Assembly: GCA_041687755.1 (NCBI GenBank)
Contig: JBDNJM010000108.1
Span: 8,389-72,388, forward strand
Direction of reading: 5' to 3'
Length of the DNA stretch: 64,000 nt
Origin: JBDNJM01 sp041687755
GTDB lineage: Bacteria; Planctomycetota; UBA1135; GCA-002686595
Made by a program: the position numbers and the translations under genes. Shown here one piece after another: positions 62,201-64,000 of the stretch. Under the pieces are notes generated by a model. That model did not search any database, was not told where the DNA came from, and saw only the letters and a list, made by a program, of their open reading frames with translations. Position 1 is the stretch's first letter, and each line of letters starts with the position of its first letter.

Positions 62201-63999
62201 GTCGCCGAACGCATCAGCGCACCGCCACTCACCAGCGAGCCACTCTCGACGACGGTCGCCAGCAGCATGTCGCCCGCATCAATCACCGTGTCGGGCGACA
62301 GCACGAGCAGCTCCGTCCAGCCCCCGGTGGCGTCTCCGCCCCCTTGGTTCACGGCCTCCCAGGCGACGACCACGTCGTCACCCCCAACAGCCTTCACAGG
62401 TCCAGCGATCCCCGCGGGCCGCAGGTCGGGCGCCGTCGAGTCCACCCACTGGATGAACCCTTCCGGGAGCTGGGTCGAGGTCCCGGTGTCGTTCTCGAAG
62501 TCCGGTCCACCGACGGCGCCAAAGTAGTTCAGGATCGTGATCGGCGGCCCGCTCGACCGCGAAACGTTGAACGGTTGCACGCCCAGTGAGTCCTCGAACG
62601 CGATGTTGCTCGCCGTGAACGCCGTGCTCGTCGCAGCCGACAGCAGCGTCGCGCCCGGCCCTCCTTCTCCCGAGTCGAAGACACCGTCCCTGAACCCGGC
62701 CGGCCCGATGGTGCAGCTCGGCTGTAGAGCTAGCCCAAACGTGTGGAGCCCCGCCACCCGGAAGTGAACGGCCTCTAACGGGCCGTGCACCGAGACCGCC
62801 GCACCCGGGGCGTCCAGGGGTTCGATCACGGCGGGCGCGTCGGGCGTGCCGAGCAACGCGAGTTCGAATCCCACCTGAGGAACCATCGACATGTCCGCGG
62901 GCAACCGCAGCGCGCCCCCGGGTCCGAGCTCGAGCCGCCCGAAGAAGGGCTGATAGGTCGACTGCTCGAGCTCCAGCGCCCCTGATTGAACCGTCAACGC
63001 CGCTCCGTCCTCCAGGGTGAAGTTCTCCGTCACCCGGACGTCGGCACCGTCGAAGACAACATCCCCATCCACTCGCAGACGCTCGAATACCGCAAAAGAG
63101 CCTTCAACCGAACTCCCAGTCGTGAACTCGGCCGTTAGACCCCCCGCGGTGAACGGCGCGTTGCCAGTCCAGGCTCCGTCGACGCGCAGGGTCCCAGTCG
63201 TCCAACCTCCGCTGTCCGACGTGAGCTCACCCTCGACGATCACGCTTCCGGAGACCTCGAGTCCCGCGGTGCCGTTCGAGATGCCCAAGGAACCGGAGAC
63301 CAGCCGCAGCTCTTCCGTCACGAGCAGCGATGCCTGGGACGTACCAGCTCCAGCCAGACCACCGGCCCGAAGCAGCCCCCCCTCAACGTCGACGCGAGCA
63401 ACCCGCGACGGTTGATTCTCGATGCCGTCGAAGAACGCTCGACTCTCGACTCCCTCACCGATGACCCGAATCCGGTGCAGCTCGTTCCCAGCCGTATCCA
63501 GGTCGGTCGGATTCCCGGGAGTCCCCGGCAAGACCCACGCACCCTGACCCACGGACGTACCGCCTCGGGACGCCAACTCTGCCAAGACCGATACATCGGA
63601 GACGAGCTCTCGCTCTCCGCTCGTCAGCGCGACTTTCCAGAGCTGGGCATCCGGCCCCCCCAAGGTCCCATTCCCGACGAACTCGATCGTGAAATCCGTG
63701 GAGGGAGGCGCGAAGGGCGTAGAGATTGTCGCAGCGCCTGAAACCTGGAGCGTGCCAGTGGTGAAGCCCCCTGCGACCTCATTAGGGTTGCCGAGTTCCC
63801 CCAGGACCCGTAGTTCTCCGGTCACTTCTAGAGGCGTTGCGCCGTTGTCCAGCCCAAGTCGTCCGGAGACCAGTTCCAGCGTCTCGACACGGTTCGCCAA
63901 GCCGGTGGACAGGGAGAGCAGCAGATCTCCCCCCTCCAGCCGAACAAGCGGAAAGAGCGCGCCTCGCGTCTCAAGATCGACGTTCAGCTCGTCCACCAA
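59251..63999 (-). CDS. Giant secreted protein with CARDB-type repeats, C-terminal part
   Basis: At least 1582 residues; the N-terminus lies beyond the right edge. The first third is a beta-helix-like region (repeats of VSGELRVLGELG, FTTGTLQVSGAATI, VDGAWTGNAPFTAGG). The middle has at least three CARDB domains (PDLRPAGIAGPVKAVGGDDV, PDVVASGVLPPLTGEEGEAI, PNLAVAQVGVVGEFE) with the VWxVxNxGxGxA and N-type signature. Then come carboxypeptidase-regulatory-like and further Ig-like domains. The C-terminus is a Pro/Gly-rich tail with a run of ten or more Gly (GGC repeats near 59320-59350). It is probably an extracellular or cell-surface structural protein. Confidence 0.85.
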   Translation of the reverse strand: MVDELNVDLETRGALFPLVRLEGGDLLLSLSTGLANRVETLELVSGRLGLDNGATPLEVTGELRVLGELGNPNEVAGGFTTGTLQVSGAATISTPFAPPSTDFTIEFVGNGTLGGPDAQLWKVALTSGERELVSDVSVLAELASRGGTSVGQGAWVLPGTPGNPTDLDTAGNELHRIRVIGEGVESRAFFDGIENQPSRVARVDVEGGLLRAGGLAGAGTSQASLLVTEELRLVSGSLGISNGTAGLEVSGSVIVEGELTSDSGGWTTGTLRVDGAWTGNAPFTAGGLTAEFTTGSSVEGSFAVFERLRVDGDVVFDGADVRVTENFTLEDGAALTVQSGALELEQSTYQPFFGRLELGPGGALRLPADMSMVPQVGFELALLGTPDAPAVIEPLDAPGAAVSVHGPLEAVHFRVAGLHTFGLALQPSCTIGPAGFRDGVFDSGEGGPGATLLSAATSTAFTASNIAFEDSLGVQPFNVSRSSGPPITILNYFGAVGGPDFENDTGTSTQLPEGFIQWVDSTAPDLRPAGIAGPVKAVGGDDVVVAWEAVNQGGGDATGGWTELLVLSPDTVIDAGDMLLATVVESGSLVSGGALMRSATVTMPEGLDGEFYFGVILDSGNTVAEPGAEENNATFQLPAVVVTPEPRPDVVASGVLPPLTGEEGEAISVSWTVANIGTGVAEPGPQAGAAVLSESLFLSVDGTLSGNDLFLGSFDTPGGQLAVDAELMRTEDVVLPDGLSGPYRILVRADSQNAVDEGLQEGNNLAASLPFTVEQLDLPNLAVAQVGVVGEFEALFGGSGATATVAVDNLDPDASGKGTANGFWFDRVWLSSDTVVGGGDQLLANRVFSGVLAPEQGYAFDVPFTLPSEQTQSTWYLLVELDRNGTLNETDDADNLFVASFEVFGTPYLATVETKFEEGLSSTAPGEVLVSLTGQALDRVTGLPFPGPVDVSVRLRHKGTRRVFDVTTEADGTYAFVFEPFQGEAGRFDVYADHPAVFEDPLQDLQDEFLLFDLKASPASVTSTLSVGEFRTGTLTVWNPGDTPVVGVARQIGGVPAYLDFQLEDLPTVLAPGEVRSLLWSLEAVGESPDPAQAAAIEVGLELAVLGVQEPVREVAFPTFVSPFSVDLVATENALFQGDGSFTKVPVGEASSFSIAIRNEGGKTATGLTYRVPNEALPGVADPATVGQPFFFVPVTPKDLGDLAPGETRIVEVGFVPASNLLIGTTIQSLNLNQQIRIEDDAGDQVYYPYQLIADSTAEGDLVLTVVDQFAFFDEFGMPISPPQPGLAGAEVRFARYNDPDTVYTGVSDAFGAVDLFDAFGSNVGTRVLEGTYELSITAVDHESFDAVIPISAGQTFPLLALLKFQSITYSFDVEPTDVEDEYDIELEVDFEVEVPAPVVLVDPGWFELDMALGQSLQVDLTITNYGLVGAKGLELFMDDLQAFDVQTLVTDLGDLPGTPVGSVPASVTVPVSITRVSNDFPCSYSVSWGVRYYVETPDYLSWDWTPIFYSAPVDECGPSFSPPGPQGPLPPSPDGPDGGDGGPGEPPGNGGGGGGGGGGSSGSPSVTPPPDINIPAGCQPS

Positions 64000-64000
64000 C

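Overview
The window is very G+C-rich bacterial chromosome, densely coded on both strands. No rRNA is present, so taxonomy is inferred from gene content. A futalosine-route menaquinone pair, a FloA/NfeD membrane-domain cluster, a Hc1-type histone-like protein, a tricorn-type protease, a long Bat/MoxR operon, several large secreted proteins of unknown function and poor Shine-Dalgarno signals together fit a high-G+C member of the Planctomycetota best.

Left part (1-11,000): a partial UbiB-family kinase gene diverges from mqnB-mqnD (menaquinone), followed by a DUF952 protein, the Hc1-like protein with strong hairpins, an EVE-domain protein, the floA/nfeD cluster with a small membrane protein, and two tandem GNAT acetyltransferase paralogues. 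A selenocysteine tRNA (anticodon UCA) lies at 11188-11285.

Middle (11,300-31,400): a seven-gene minus-strand MoxR-DUF58-unknown-BatA-BatBC-BatD-BatE-like operon, with overlapping junctions from DUF58 onward, ends just before the tRNA-Sec. Upstream of it is a tricorn protease homologue whose Ser/His/Glu spacing matches the archaeal enzyme. An endonuclease/exonuclease/phosphatase protein follows, then a BlaI repressor / M56 peptidase pair behind a clear double-dyad operator, and then a secreted His/Glu-rich coiled-coil protein.

Right part (31,500-64,000): secreted proteins, a lytic transglycosylase, a HEAT-repeat protein, recG translationally coupled to a GH113-like lipoprotein, a second TIM-barrel-like lipoprotein and a lipoprotein with Asp/Asn-rich loops. 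The most interesting locus is 49644-54223: two radical SAM enzymes with B12-binding-like N-termini and possible winged-helix C-termini, followed by a 57-residue acidic peptide gene. I read this as a candidate RiPP (peptide modification) locus. Downstream, a HEAT+VWA protein has the last 43 bp of its gene repeated about 1.1 kb further on. The repeats bracket a small zinc-ribbon gene and a gene resembling a phage-type protein, which looks like the footprint of an insertion. The window ends inside a very large CARDB-type secreted protein.
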